Below are positions 39,629-48,352 of a DNA stretch of 64,000 nt, in pieces (position 1 is the stretch's first letter; each line of letters opens with the position of its first letter). The DNA comes from Rubrobacter tropicus. GTDB lineage: Bacteria > Actinomycetota > Rubrobacteria > Rubrobacterales > Rubrobacteraceae. The stretch is from assembly GCF_011492945.1 (NCBI RefSeq), contig NZ_CP045119.1, forward strand, positions 4,092,001-4,156,000, in the 5' to 3' direction. Under the pieces are notes generated by a model. The model did not search any database and was not told where the DNA came from. It was given only the letters and a program-made list of their open reading frames with translations. Made by a program: the position numbers and the translations under genes.

Positions 39629-41032
39629 ATGTTGTTCGAGAGGATTTACGACGAGGATCTGGCCCAGGCCAGCTACTTTATAGGTTGCCAGCGGGCCGGT
39701 ACGGCTGTGGTGGTGGATCCCAGGCGAGACGTGGGGGTTTACCTGGACGTGGCCGAGAAAAACGGCATGGAGATCGTCGCCGTGACGGAGACGCACATCC
39801 ATGCCGACTTTCTCTCGGGCTCGCGGGAGCTCGCGGCCGCCACGGGGGCGACGCTGTACCTCTCCGACGAGGGCGACGCCGACTGGAAGTACGGCTTCGA
39901 GGGCGAGAAGCTCCACGACGGGGGTGAGATCCGGGTGGGCAACGTGGTGCTCCGGGCGGTCCACACGCCGGGCCATACCCCCGAGCACCTCTCTTTCCTC
40001 GTCACCGACGGCGCGACGAGCGAGGAGCCCGGGTTCATGCTAACGGGCGACTTCGTCTTCGTTGGCGACCTTGGCAGGCCCGACCTGTTGGACGAGGCCG
40101 CCGGCGGGAAGGACACGCGCTTCGTGGGGGCGAGGCAGTTGTACGCCAGCCTTCGCGACAAGTTCCTGGTCCTGCCGGACTACGTCCAGGTCTGGCCGGG
40201 TCACGGCGCGGGGAGCGCCTGCGGCAAGGCGCTTGGGGCCGTGCCGGCATCGACGGTCGGCTACGAGCGGCTCTTCTCGTGGTGGGGCGCCCACCTGGAA
40301 CGTCGGGACGAAGAGGGGTTCGTCGAGGCCCTTCTCGAGGGGCAGCCGGACGCGCCGGTGTACTTCGGGCGCATGAAGCGCCAGAACAAGTCCGGCCCCG
40401 CGCTGCTCGGGGAGAGGTCTGCGCCCGTCCACTACGACGCCCGCAAGCTCGGGGAGAAGCTGGAGCGGGGCGAGGTCGCGTTCATCGACACCCGGTCCCG
40501 TGAGGCCCTCGCCGGGGGTATGGTGCCCGGCGCATTGAACGTCCCGGCCGGCAGCAGCTTCGCCACCTGGGCATCGTGGGTGATAGATCCCGAAGAAGAC
40601 GAGAGGCCCATCGTGGTGCTCGCCGACGACGAGGCCGACGCGAAGGCCCTGCGCGACAGGCTCTCCTACGTCGGCATCGACGGCGTGGAAGGCTACGTCA
40701 CGGGCCTCGAAGGACTCGAAAAGGAGCCCGTGCCCACGATCCCACCATCCGAGCTCGACGAGATGGAAGACCCGTTCGTGCTCGACGTGCGCGCCAGGAG
40801 CGAGTACGAGGCCGGGCACATCCCGGGGGCGACGCGCCTGCACGGCGGGCGCGTGATGTGGCACCTCGACGAGCTGCCGACGGGCGGGACCATCGTCATA
40901 CACTGCCAGTCCGGCGCGCGCGCAGCCGTGGTCGCCAGCGCCCTCAGGGCCGCCGGGTTCCGCTCGGTGCTCGAGCTCGAAGGCAGCTACGAAGGTTGGG
41001 AGAACACGCGCAAGCAGCGGGTCTCTGCGTAG
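39629..41032 (+). CDS. Persulfide dioxygenase-rhodanese fusion (MBL fold plus two rhodanese domains)
   Basis: 467 residues. The N-terminal metallo-beta-lactamase domain of the ETHE1 type has THIHADFLSG (His56, His58, Asp60), VHTPGHTPEHLSF (His112, His116) and TGDFVFVGDLGRPDL. A first rhodanese domain (about 265-355) lacks the catalytic Cys (VVLADDEADA). The second (about 365-460) has HCQSGARAAVVASAL with the active Cys. It should oxidise persulfides to sulfite and pass sulfur to thiosulfate, detoxifying sulfide in the cytosol. RBS aaaggagac; AT-rich operator upstream; a rhodanese and SulP follow. Confidence 0.93.
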   Translation: MLFERIYDEDLAQASYFIGCQRAGTAVVVDPRRDVGVYLDVAEKNGMEIVAVTETHIHADFLSGSRELAAATGATLYLSDEGDADWKYGFEGEKLHDGGEIRVGNVVLRAVHTPGHTPEHLSFLVTDGATSEEPGFMLTGDFVFVGDLGRPDLLDEAAGGKDTRFVGARQLYASLRDKFLVLPDYVQVWPGHGAGSACGKALGAVPASTVGYERLFSWWGAHLERRDEEGFVEALLEGQPDAPVYFGRMKRQNKSGPALLGERSAPVHYDARKLGEKLERGEVAFIDTRSREALAGGMVPGALNVPAGSSFATWASWVIDPEEDERPIVVLADDEADAKALRDRLSYVGIDGVEGYVTGLEGLEKEPVPTIPPSELDEMEDPFVLDVRARSEYEAGHIPGATRLHGGRVMWHLDELPTGGTIVIHCQSGARAAVVASALRAAGFRSVLELEGSYEGWENTRKQRVSA

Positions 41033-41126
41033 GACGCGACCTCGTCAGGGAGGCGTCGCGGGATGGACTTTCACCCCGCGCGGAGCCTCCCGTGCGTTTC
41101 GACTTCTATACAACGGAGGCATGGAC

Positions 41127-41459
41127 ATGTACCAGAGAGAACCTGTCGGAGAAGGAGCCCACCAGGAGATCTTCCCCGAAGAGGTCGAACGGTGGCGGCG
41201 GAGGGGCGCCAGCATCGTCGACGTGCGCGAGGGCTGGGAGTACGAGCGGGGCCATCTGCCCGGCGCGGCAAACGTACCGCTCGGTGAGCTGCCCGAACGT
41301 ATGGGGGAGCTAGGTAAAGGCCCTATCGTCCTCGTCTGCGCCAGCGGGAACCGTTCGGAGCAGGGCGCGCGCTTCTTGAGCCGCAGCGGCTTCGGCGAGG
41401 TGGCGAACCTCCTCGGTGGCACCGTCGGTTGGGCGCGACGCGGCCGTCCTCTGGAGTAG
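41127..41459 (+). CDS. Single-domain rhodanese (sulfurtransferase)
   Basis: 110 residues from ATG 41127; the upstream in-frame ATG at 41121 is only one base from the ggagg RBS and is unlikely. Motifs: ASIVDVREGWEYERGHLPGA, ANVPLGELPER and the active loop VLVCASGNRSEQGARFL with nucleophilic Cys. The active loop CASGNRS is the six-residue thiosulfate-type loop. Its place between the persulfide dioxygenase and the anion transporter supports a role in moving sulfane sulfur. Confidence 0.92.
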   Translation: MYQREPVGEGAHQEIFPEEVERWRRRGASIVDVREGWEYERGHLPGAANVPLGELPERMGELGKGPIVLVCASGNRSEQGARFLSRSGFGEVANLLGGTVGWARRGRPLE

Positions 41460-41477
41460 GGTCCGGGAGGTCTGGGC

Positions 41478-43178
41478 GTGTTGGAGAAGATTATCCCGGC
41501 GGCCGGCTGGCTGCGCCGCTACCGGCGCGAGGACCTGGCCGGGGACCTCTCGGCGGGCCTGATCGTGGCGGTAATGCTCGTCCCGCAGGGGATGGCCTAC
41601 GCGATGCTGGCGGGCCTGCCGCCCGTGTTCGGGCTGTATTCCTCGATCATGCCCCTGTTCGTGTACGCGCTGTTCGGCTCCTCGCGCCAACTCGCCGTCG
41701 GGCCCGTCGCCATCGTCTCCCTCTTGACGCTCTCGGGCGTCTCGGCCGTGGCCGAGCCCGGCTCGGGAGAGTTCGTGGCCCTGGCCGCGCTGCTAGCGTT
41801 GATGGTGGGGGTCATCCAGTTCGGGCTCGGGCTCGTGCGGGCGGGGTTCGTGGTGAACTTTCTCTCGCACGCGGTCGTCAGCGGGTTCACCTCGGCGGCG
41901 GCGGTCGTGATCGGCCTGAGCCAGCTCGGGCCCCTGCTGGGCGTGAAGCTCGAAGCCGGCCACTCGGTCCTCGCGCAGTTGTGGGAGGCGGGTGGAAGGC
42001 TCGCGGAGGTCAACCCGGTCACCCTCGCCATCGGCGTCGGGAGCATCGCCGCGCTTGTCCTGTTCAAGAAGATCTCGCCGCGCTTCCCGGCGCCGCTCCT
42101 CGTGGTGGCCGCCTCGGCGCTGGCGGTCTACGCCTTCGGCCTGGAAGGGCGGGGGGTGGGCATCGTCGGCGAGGTCCCCGGCGGCCTGCCGGGCCTCTCC
42201 GTGCCAGCGCTCGATCCCGGCTCCGTAGTCGCCCTGATCCCCACGGCCCTCACCATCGCGTTCGTCGGCTTCATGGAGTCCATAGCCGTCGCCAAGTCCA
42301 TCGCCGCTAAAGGGAGGTACGAGGTAGACGCCAACCGGGAGCTTGTGGGGCTCGGGCTCGCCAACGTCTTCGGCTCGGCGTTCTCGGCCTACCCGGTGAC
42401 GGGCGGGTTCTCGCGCTCGGCCGTGAACTACGCGGCCGGGGCGCGCACGCCGCTGGCCTCGGTCATCACGGCGGGGCTCGTGTTGCTGACGCTCGTCCTC
42501 TTTACCCCGCTCTTCTACTACCTGCCGGACGCGGTCCTGGCGGTGATAGTCATGGTCGCCGTCTACGGCCTGATCGACGCGGGGGAGCCCGTACGCCTCT
42601 TCAAGGTCAAGCGGGCCGACGGCTGGGCGCTCGTCGTGACGTTCGCCGTGACGCTGCTCGTCGGGATCGAGCAGGGGATAGTCGTGGGTGTCGCCTTCTC
42701 GCTGCTGGTCTTCGTGTGGCGCAGCGCCCGGCCGCACACGACGGAGGTAGGCTACCTGCCCGAGGAGGACGTCTTCCGGAACGTGAACCGCTACCCCAAG
42801 ACGAGAACCTTCCCTGGGGCCTTCATCGTGCGGGTCGACGCCTCACTCTACTTCGCGAACATGGCGTTCCTGAAGAACTGGCTCGAGGATGCGGTCTCGG
42901 CCCGGCCTGGGTTGAGCTACCTGATCCTGGACTTCTCCGCCGTCAACGACGTCGACGCGGTGGCGATCGAAACGCTGGCAGAGTTCGCCAAGGACCTCCG
43001 CTCGCGCGGGATCATGCTTCACGTGGCCGGCATGAAGGGGCCGGTGCGGGACGTCGTTGCCAGGTCGGGATGGCCGGATGGGCTGGGGCAGAACGCGTCC
43101 CACCTCTCCGTGAAGCACGCGCTGAGGCATCTGGACCTCTGGCCGGAGCCGAACGTCGCGAGACTACCCACGGCATGA
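41478..43178 (+). CDS. SulP family anion transporter with STAS domain
   Basis: 566 residues from GTG. Residues 1-430 form the SulP membrane domain: AGLIVAVMLVPQGMAYAMLA, GLPPVFGLYSSIMPLFVYAL, and the GFMESIAVAKSIAAKGRYEV motif, followed by NELVGLG-like NRELVGLGLANVFGSAFSAY. The C-terminal STAS domain (about 445-555) has DASLYFANMAFLKNWLEDAV and LILDFSAVNDVDAVAIETLA. Likely cargo is sulfate, sulfite or another anion; with the neighbouring sulfur genes, export or import of sulfur oxyanions is plausible. It begins 18 bp after the rhodanese stop. Confidence 0.93.
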   Translation: MLEKIIPAAGWLRRYRREDLAGDLSAGLIVAVMLVPQGMAYAMLAGLPPVFGLYSSIMPLFVYALFGSSRQLAVGPVAIVSLLTLSGVSAVAEPGSGEFVALAALLALMVGVIQFGLGLVRAGFVVNFLSHAVVSGFTSAAAVVIGLSQLGPLLGVKLEAGHSVLAQLWEAGGRLAEVNPVTLAIGVGSIAALVLFKKISPRFPAPLLVVAASALAVYAFGLEGRGVGIVGEVPGGLPGLSVPALDPGSVVALIPTALTIAFVGFMESIAVAKSIAAKGRYEVDANRELVGLGLANVFGSAFSAYPVTGGFSRSAVNYAAGARTPLASVITAGLVLLTLVLFTPLFYYLPDAVLAVIVMVAVYGLIDAGEPVRLFKVKRADGWALVVTFAVTLLVGIEQGIVVGVAFSLLVFVWRSARPHTTEVGYLPEEDVFRNVNRYPKTRTFPGAFIVRVDASLYFANMAFLKNWLEDAVSARPGLSYLILDFSAVNDVDAVAIETLAEFAKDLRSRGIMLHVAGMKGPVRDVVARSGWPDGLGQNASHLSVKHALRHLDLWPEPNVARLPTA

Positions 43179-43385
43179 GCCCCGCAAAAAGCGTGCCACC
43201 CCAGGCCCCGGCACGACCTGCGCCGTCTGGCTCCCCGCCTCGTGGCCTCGATCTGCCGGCGCCCCGTACGAAGTGGATGGTTTTGTCCAGAGCAGGGGCG
43301 AACTCGGGGGCTGCTGAATCCCAAGATGGGGACCATCGTCCGGACATCACCTCGGGCGATCAGACCCAACCGATCCAGAACCACT

Positions 43386-44027
43386 TTACTCAGCGAGGTT
43401 GACTTTTGGCCGTTCCACGGGGTCGCGCAAGAGGGCGACGGCCAGCACCACGACCCAGAGCATGTAGGCGTAGATGTTGACGCGCTCCCAGACCCCCATC
43501 CACGGCGTGGGCCCGTTTGTCGCGAGTTGCGGGGCGTCCAGTCCCGTCAGGAGGCCGCCCACGAGAAGGAGCAGGATGGTCCCGATCGAATAGAAGCGGA
43601 ACCGATTCCCGAACGCCGCGGCCCCGGACCCCAATGCCAGCAGCATAAAGAGGACGCCCGCGAACGTGAGGGTTCCGTGCATGGTGTCGGTGAGCGTTGC
43701 CTCGACCCCGCGCAGGTGCATCGGGAAGTAGAGCGTCACCACCAGGCCGAGCACCTCCTTCCCGGCCAGCCCGACCGCCGCGAAGCGCAGGGCGCGCTTG
43801 CGGCCGGCCGATAGCCAGACGCCGAACCCGAACGCGATCACGAGCGCGCTGTACGCGACGAAGAGGGGAACGACGAGCGGCCTCGTCGGGGCATCGATGG
43901 CGATCAGCTCGCTGACGGTCTGGGAGGCGGAACTGTAGCCTTCCCACTGCGCGGGCGAGAGCACGACCGTAGCGACGTAGACCAGCGAAGAGAGGATGCC
44001 GCAGACGAGCAAGACCTTTCGTGCCAT
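43386..44027 (-). CDS. DUF998 membrane protein
   Basis: 213 residues with about six helices: VLLVCGILSSLVYVATVVLS, then the family motif YSSASQTVSELIAIDAPTRP, LFVAYSALVIAFGFGVWLS and a last loop TPWMGVWERVNIYAYMLWVV. The YSxxSQTVSELIA(I/Y)xAPTRP block is diagnostic for DUF998. The function is unknown. It is the second gene of a leftward unit headed by the CPBP protein. Confidence 0.85.
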   Translation of the reverse strand: MARKVLLVCGILSSLVYVATVVLSPAQWEGYSSASQTVSELIAIDAPTRPLVVPLFVAYSALVIAFGFGVWLSAGRKRALRFAAVGLAGKEVLGLVVTLYFPMHLRGVEATLTDTMHGTLTFAGVLFMLLALGSGAAAFGNRFRFYSIGTILLLLVGGLLTGLDAPQLATNGPTPWMGVWERVNIYAYMLWVVVLAVALLRDPVERPKVNLAE

Positions 44028-44073
44028 CGTTTATCCCCTTCCGCTGTTTACTTGTTCCTCTTTAGTCGCCCTA

Positions 44074-44946
44074 TCAAGCCACTCGCCTCCGCAGCGATTC
44101 CCGCGAGAGTCGCCCGCCGTTGGCCGCGGCGGCCGTCGCGACGAAGGCCCACAGCGCGGCGGCCAACACCAGGTACGAGGTCAAGAGGGGGATTCCTCTT
44201 GCCGGAGGCAGGAGGATCAGGGGCAAGCTCGCCGTGAGGCTCGCGTGCATGAGCATCGCCACGGGCAGGCTGCGGGTACGGTCGTGGACCCACACCATGA
44301 GCACCCTGTAGGCCGGCAGCACCCCCACGTAGAAGAGGAGCTGGGGAAGGAAGAGGAGCAGGGAGAACGCCCCGGTGGAGGTGCCGCTTCCCCAGAGGGC
44401 CACGAGGAAGTGCCACGCTCCCCACACGAGGCCCAAGGTGAGCCCGGTGGCGAGGATGCCGTACCGTAGCCTCAGCCCGGGCACGGCGAACCCCGTCCAG
44501 CCCAGCTCCTCGAACACGCCCGCCGCCAGCCCTCCCGCGATACCGACGAGTAAAAGGGTGGCCTTGTCGTCGGATGTGAATGCCGCGGGGAGGAATACCG
44601 GGGAGGTTAGCGAGAGCGCAAGGAGTACCGCCGTTGCCAGGAGCGGGGCGGTCAGGAGCGCCACCGCGTACCAGCGAGCGCCCACCCGCCATTCGAGCAA
44701 CCGGTATAGAAGGTCGCGAAGGCCCGCCCTCCCGTAGACGAGGCCGGTCAAGAGGATGCCCGCCACGCTGGGGCCGACGAGCATCGCCAGGACCACTAAC
44801 GGGAGCAACGCCTCGGTTTGCTCAGTGGAGCCCGGGATCCTGCCGGGACCGACCACGACGAGGACGCCGCCCCACGAGATGGCGAACGCCAGGACAAAGT
44901 AGGCCGCCACCGGGTGCCTCTCGATGGAAGACCTTATGGCCGTCAC
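44074..44946 (-). CDS. CPBP family intramembrane protease (Abi/CAAX type)
   Basis: About 290 residues from GTG 44946, chosen because ggaaaggaggg sits just upstream; the longer frame to 45012 would run into the operator. Eight or so helices carry the family motifs EELGWTGFAVPGL (the paired Glu), HFLVALWGSG (first His) and MLMHASLTASLPL (second His). CPBP proteins are glutamic-type intramembrane proteases or, in some cases, binding scaffolds. The operator pair at 45012-45049 lies 66 bp upstream. Confidence 0.88.
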   Translation of the reverse strand: MTAIRSSIERHPVAAYFVLAFAISWGGVLVVVGPGRIPGSTEQTEALLPLVVLAMLVGPSVAGILLTGLVYGRAGLRDLLYRLLEWRVGARWYAVALLTAPLLATAVLLALSLTSPVFLPAAFTSDDKATLLLVGIAGGLAAGVFEELGWTGFAVPGLRLRYGILATGLTLGLVWGAWHFLVALWGSGTSTGAFSLLLFLPQLLFYVGVLPAYRVLMVWVHDRTRSLPVAMLMHASLTASLPLILLPPARGIPLLTSYLVLAAALWAFVATAAAANGGRLSRESLRRRVA

Positions 44947-45011
44947 GACACCCTCCTTTCCGGCCAGAGGTATGTTCGGTACCAGAGTGCTACAGAGAAG
45001 ATGCGCTGCCA

Positions 45012-45049
45012 TGGTTCACCTTGACGTTTACAATGGTCAATCCTGATCA
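45012..45049 (-). promoter_or_regulatory. Tandem operator pair before the CPBP gene
   Basis: TGGTCAATCCTGATCA (45034-45049) and TGGTTCACCTTGACGT (45012-45027) start 22 bp apart. They support GTG 44946 as start of the leftward gene. Confidence 0.8.
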
Positions 45050-45303
45050 AATCCTCGATTAGGCGGCCACCAGGACCAGCCATCGGGTTGCCCAGAGGCC
45101 GCGCCTCTCCTGTATCGAGCGCGCAGGTATTCCGCAGCAGGACTTACGGTGCACCGCCGCCGGCCATCTCGACGGCGTTCCGGGTCCACGGGCGGGGACG
45201 CCTTTAGAGCGGCTCCTTTACTGCCGATCCCGTGGCACGCACGCGCCGGACAAGCCACGGCCAGGTTCGAGGAGCCCGGGACCCCGGGGGTTCCGCCGTC
45301 CTG

Positions 45304-45651
45304 CTACGCGGTCTCTTGCCCAGTGGTGGCGGGTGAGAAGCCCTCCAGTTCGCCGGAGAGGCGTTGTTGCAGGGAGCCGCAGACCAGGTCGCACAGATCG
45401 TAGACGGTATCGTCCGTGATCCTGTAGAAGGAGCTAGTCCCCTGCTTGCGCCGGCCCACCACCCCGGCGTCGAGCAGCAGACCCAGATGCTTGCTGACGT
45501 TTGCCTGCAACCCTCCGGTCTCCCCTACAAGATCCGAGACCGTCTTCTCCCCGCCCATCAAGGCCCGCAAAAGCTTCAGCCTCATAGGCTCCGCCATGAC
45601 CTTGAACCGCTCGGCAACCAACCACAGAGCGTCGTCGGAGAGCCTCTCCAT
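45304..45651 (-). CDS. ArsR-family repressor with a C-x3-C pair in the last helix
   Basis: 115 residues from ATG 45651; a longer frame uses TTG 45735. Winged helix: AERFKVMAEPMRLKLLRALM, EKTVSDLVGETGGLQANVSK, HLGLLLDAGVVGRRKQGTSS. The only cysteines are in the C-terminal dimer helix, DLCDLVC, so it could sense persulfide, thiols or a metal through a C-terminal pair. It lies at the end of a leftward run with SQR-like, DoxX and DUF2892 genes, which favours sulfide/persulfide sensing, but that is inference. A palindrome lies about 70 bp upstream. Confidence 0.85.
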   Translation of the reverse strand: MERLSDDALWLVAERFKVMAEPMRLKLLRALMGGEKTVSDLVGETGGLQANVSKHLGLLLDAGVVGRRKQGTSSFYRITDDTVYDLCDLVCGSLQQRLSGELEGFSPATTGQETA

Positions 45652-45720
45652 CCTAGTGCCCGTTCCCAATCTCGCCTTCCCTGCCGATCGCCGACCGCCC
45701 GACTCACGGCGGATTGTACC

Positions 45721-45736
45721 ATTGCCGCATGGCAAT
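45721..45736. promoter_or_regulatory. Palindrome upstream of arsR
   Basis: ATTGCCGCATGGCAAT is a 16-bp inverted repeat (ATTGCC/GGCAAT arms around GCAT), 70 bp before the ATG at 45651 and between arsR and the small membrane protein gene. It is a good candidate autoregulatory operator. Confidence 0.55.
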
Positions 45737-45768
45737 AGAGTGTTGAAAGGACGGACGGGTGCCGGAAC

Positions 45769-45981
45769 CTATCGTCGGTGCAGGGTCGTGAAGACGTAGA
45801 CGACGGCCGCGACCAGCAGCGCGGCGAGCGCCGCCCACAGCAGCAGGGCGAAAAGCCCGCCGCCCATCATGCCGCCGCCCATCATGCCGTAGCCCGTGGC
45901 GTTCTGGAATAAGCCGACGAGCAGCAGCGCCAGTAGCGCGCCGCCCGCCGCGCCGAGCAGGACCTTCAGGTAGTCGCTCAT
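45769..45981 (-). CDS. Small membrane protein with a Met/Gly loop
   Basis: 70 residues with RBS aaaggagta. Two helices, LKVLLGAAGGALLALLLVGL and LFALLLWAALAALLVAAVVY, flank GYGMMGGGMMGGG. It resembles the SHOCT protein at 7285 without the SHOCT tail. The Met loop could bind copper. It sits 48 bp after the SQR-like gene. Confidence 0.75.
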   Translation of the reverse strand: MSDYLKVLLGAAGGALLALLLVGLFQNATGYGMMGGGMMGGGLFALLLWAALAALLVAAVVYVFTTLHRR

Positions 45982-46029
45982 GGGGTTACTCCTTTCTCTC
46001 TCGCCGGAGACGCACCTCCGGGTGCGGCC

Positions 46030-47298
46030 TCACTTCGCCAGCAGGCCGCTCATGGCCTTCAGGCCTGCCTCCATGCCCTTCCAGGGCACCCCGGCGTGGA
46101 ACGGGTTGCCGAGGCCGAAGCGGAACGGCAGGTAGTAGGCGAGCATCTTCTTGCCCAGCCGCCAGGCCGGGTACGAGCCGACCTTGTAGGCTTCCGGCGC
46201 GTCCGGGTCGACCTCGATGGGCCTCTCCGGTACGCCCGTCAGCCTGAGCGGCACCTGGGCAAAAGTCGCCTTGTCGAACTGCTCCATCACGCACATGCTG
46301 GTCGGCTCGAAGGCAAGCTCCGGCTCCACGCCGAGCACGCGGGAGGAGATGTGTTCGGCCGCCGCGTCGGCCTGGAGGAAGGCCAGGAAGGCCTGTTTGA
46401 CCGGGAAGTTGCCCGCGTCGCCCACGGCGTAGACGTCCGGGTGGCCGACGACCTGTCGGGTGCCGAGCTCCGTCTCTACGAAGCCCCGGTCGTCGCCCGG
46501 CAGCGTCGGGTAGTCGACCTCGGCCACGTAGGGGGAGAAGGTGATCAGGAGGTCGTACGGAAGTGTCTCGCCGTTGGTGTAGTGGACCTCGCCGCTTTCG
46601 ACCTTCTCGGCCGCGTATTCGGTGTGACCTGCGACTACCCGGCGCTCGAACTCGCCGGTAACGACCTCGTGCAGCCTGGGGCCGAAGGCCTGGATGTAGG
46701 TCTGCTCGTAGGTGGACCAGGTGAGATCCACGTTGGCGCGGACCTTCTTGCGCCGGAGGTGGGTGTCGAGCATGAAGACGAGTTCGTAGAGCGGGCCCGC
46801 GCACTTGTTGTTCGGGGCGACCAGGAAGAGGACCCTCTTGTGTTCGCCGCGCCGCGCGGCCTCGATCAGATCGTAGAGCGCCAGCCTGAGGCGCAGCATC
46901 TCGCGCGGCGTCCAGATGGTCTGGGCGTTCTCTTTGAGGCCCGGCACCTCCTCCGGGCGCATGTCGGCGCCGGTGGCGACCACCAGGAAGTCGTGGGGGA
47001 TCTTGCGGCCTCCTTCGGTGGACACGGTCCTCGCATCCGGGTCTATCTCGCGCGCGCGGTCCTCGACGAAGGCTATGTTCTTGCGGCGGGTGGGCCGCTG
47101 TAGGCCCACCTTCAACTTGTCCGGGTCGAGGCCGAAGGGGATGTAGATGGTGTTCGGCTTGAACAGGAAGTAGTCCCGGTCGGAGACGAGGGTTATGTTC
47201 GCCCGGTCCTCGAGCTTCATCCGCAGGTAGAAGGCCGCCTCCAGGCCGCCGAAGCCGCCGCCAAGGACGGTTATGTTGGTCTTGCTCCCGTTCAGCAT
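46030..47298 (-). CDS. Sulfide:quinone oxidoreductase-like FAD protein
   Basis: 422 residues. FAD motif ITVLGGGFGGLEAAFYLRMK at the N-terminus; second motif HDFLVVATGADMRPEEVPGL; C-terminal FAD contact VYAVGDAGNFPVKQAFLAFL. Two cysteines are placed like the redox pair of SQR: NNKCAGPLYEL (Cys166) and TSMCVMEQFDKA (Cys336). The C-terminal stretch WRLGKKMLAYYLPFRFGLG could dock on the membrane. Expected role: oxidise sulfide to persulfide and reduce quinone, feeding the persulfide dioxygenase. DoxX upstream is the usual neighbour of sulfur oxidation enzymes. Confidence 0.9.
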   Translation of the reverse strand: MLNGSKTNITVLGGGFGGLEAAFYLRMKLEDRANITLVSDRDYFLFKPNTIYIPFGLDPDKLKVGLQRPTRRKNIAFVEDRAREIDPDARTVSTEGGRKIPHDFLVVATGADMRPEEVPGLKENAQTIWTPREMLRLRLALYDLIEAARRGEHKRVLFLVAPNNKCAGPLYELVFMLDTHLRRKKVRANVDLTWSTYEQTYIQAFGPRLHEVVTGEFERRVVAGHTEYAAEKVESGEVHYTNGETLPYDLLITFSPYVAEVDYPTLPGDDRGFVETELGTRQVVGHPDVYAVGDAGNFPVKQAFLAFLQADAAAEHISSRVLGVEPELAFEPTSMCVMEQFDKATFAQVPLRLTGVPERPIEVDPDAPEAYKVGSYPAWRLGKKMLAYYLPFRFGLGNPFHAGVPWKGMEAGLKAMSGLLAK

Positions 47299-47326
47299 CG
47301 CCGATGCTCCTTTCGATCATCTAGAA

Positions 47327-47358
47327 AGAGGGCCGGCCTCCCCGGAGGCCGGCCCTCT
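47327..47358 (-). terminator. Perfect hairpin between DoxX and SQR-like genes
   Basis: AGAGGGCCGGCCTC (47327-47340) pairs perfectly with GAGGCCGGCCCTCT (47345-47358), loop CCCG, with short A/T flanks on both sides. It may terminate part of the transcription or act as a processing/stability site. Confidence 0.65.
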
Positions 47359-47367
47359 TTGCCCCAC

Positions 47368-47970
47368 CTACGCGGTGGTCGCGCCACCGGCCTGGCTTCC
47401 GCCGCGGCGACCGCGGAATGCCCTGCCCGGGGCTCCGGGGACACCGAGGAAGGGGAGCGCCCACCGGTCGAGGCCCCAGTACCCGGCGACCCGCCAGGAC
47501 AGCATGAGCCCGATCGCCAGGATGAACATCAGCGGGTTCGCGCCGGCGGTTCCGGCGAAGATAAAGCTCGCGTTCATGAAGCCGCCGAAGAACGCGGCGA
47601 TGCCGGTGAAGAGGCCGAAGATCAGGCCCAGACCCACCGCTATCTCGCCGAAGACGACCAGGTAGGAGAACAGGGCGGCGTTGGGCATGACGACGCCCTC
47701 CAGGAATCCCGCGTACCACTGGGTGACCTGTGGGTGCTCGCCCGTGGTCTGGGCGATCGCGCCCTGCGCGAAGCCCTGGACGGCGCCGCCCGCGCCCTCG
47801 CCGATCCAGCCGCCCTCCGTGACCTTGCCCCATCCGGCCAGCAGCCAGAGGGCGCCGAGGTAGACCCGGGCGATCAACCACACAGGCGCCATCCGCGTGT
47901 CCGCGAACAGGAACCTGGTTATGTTCGGCTCGGGGACCTGAGTCTCCCTCATATTCGTAGCCGCGCTCAA
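47368..47970 (-). CDS. DoxX family membrane protein
   Basis: 200 residues (TTG 47970 with RBS gaggagcgacg; ATG 47952 is an alternative). DoxX layout: MAPVWLIARVYLGALWLLAG then WGKVT, TQWYAGFLEGVVMPNAALFS, LVVFGEIAVGLGLIFGLFTG, AFFGGFMNASFIFAGTAGAN. This longer DoxX type is related to thiosulfate:quinone oxidoreductase subunits. With the SQR-like gene it probably feeds electrons from reduced sulfur into the quinone pool. Confidence 0.9.
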   Translation of the reverse strand: MSAATNMRETQVPEPNITRFLFADTRMAPVWLIARVYLGALWLLAGWGKVTEGGWIGEGAGGAVQGFAQGAIAQTTGEHPQVTQWYAGFLEGVVMPNAALFSYLVVFGEIAVGLGLIFGLFTGIAAFFGGFMNASFIFAGTAGANPLMFILAIGLMLSWRVAGYWGLDRWALPFLGVPGAPGRAFRGRRGGSQAGGATTA

Positions 47971-47988
47971 CGTCGCTCCTCTCTGTTG

Positions 47989-48014
47989 GGGGCGGGCCGC
48001 CCACGGCCCGCCCC
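47989..48014 (-). terminator. Hairpin between DUF2892 and DoxX genes
   Basis: GGGGCGGGCCG (47989-47999) pairs with CGGCCCGCCCC (48004-48014). It lies in the 53-bp gap of the leftward run, similar to the hairpin at 47327. Confidence 0.5.
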
Positions 48015-48023
48015 TTTACCGTC

Positions 48024-48284
48024 TCAGTGCTGGGGCGACCCTCGGTGGCGCCCTTCGGGCGCGACGCCCTCCAGGTTCTTGCGCCCGTCGAAGTAGCCGC
48101 CGATCAGCGGCCCGACCAGGCAGAAGTTGAAGACCCCGGCGGCCACCGGCACGAAGCCGATCAAGCCGACGACCGTCCCCGCCGTACCCCCGATGACGAA
48201 GAAGCCGATAAGGATCAGCGCCAGTCCCGCAACCGCCCGGATGACCCGGCCCGTCGGCGTGGACATGAACCTTGCGAACGCCAT
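48024..48284 (-). CDS. DUF2892 (YgaP-type) inner membrane protein
   Basis: 86 residues. MSTPTGRVIRAVAGLALILI, then a second helix FVPVAAGVFNFCLVGPLIGG with the conserved N-F-C. DUF2892 is the two-helix module fused to rhodanese in YgaP; here it is separate and leads a sulfur operon (DoxX, SQR-like). The operator pair 48353-48390 is 69 bp upstream. Confidence 0.85.
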   Translation of the reverse strand: MAFARFMSTPTGRVIRAVAGLALILIGFFVIGGTAGTVVGLIGFVPVAAGVFNFCLVGPLIGGYFDGRKNLEGVAPEGRHRGSPQH

Positions 48285-48352
48285 TTCGGCACCTCCTGGT
48301 TAGCCGACGTTCTCTCTGATCCAGAGTCTATTCTGGGGGAGTCTTCCGACCC

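Noticed and set aside
43274-43289. TGGATGGTTTTGTCCA, a single box-like site after the SulP gene
   Set aside because: It has no partner at 22 bp on either side and lies between convergent gene ends, so it controls nothing obvious.
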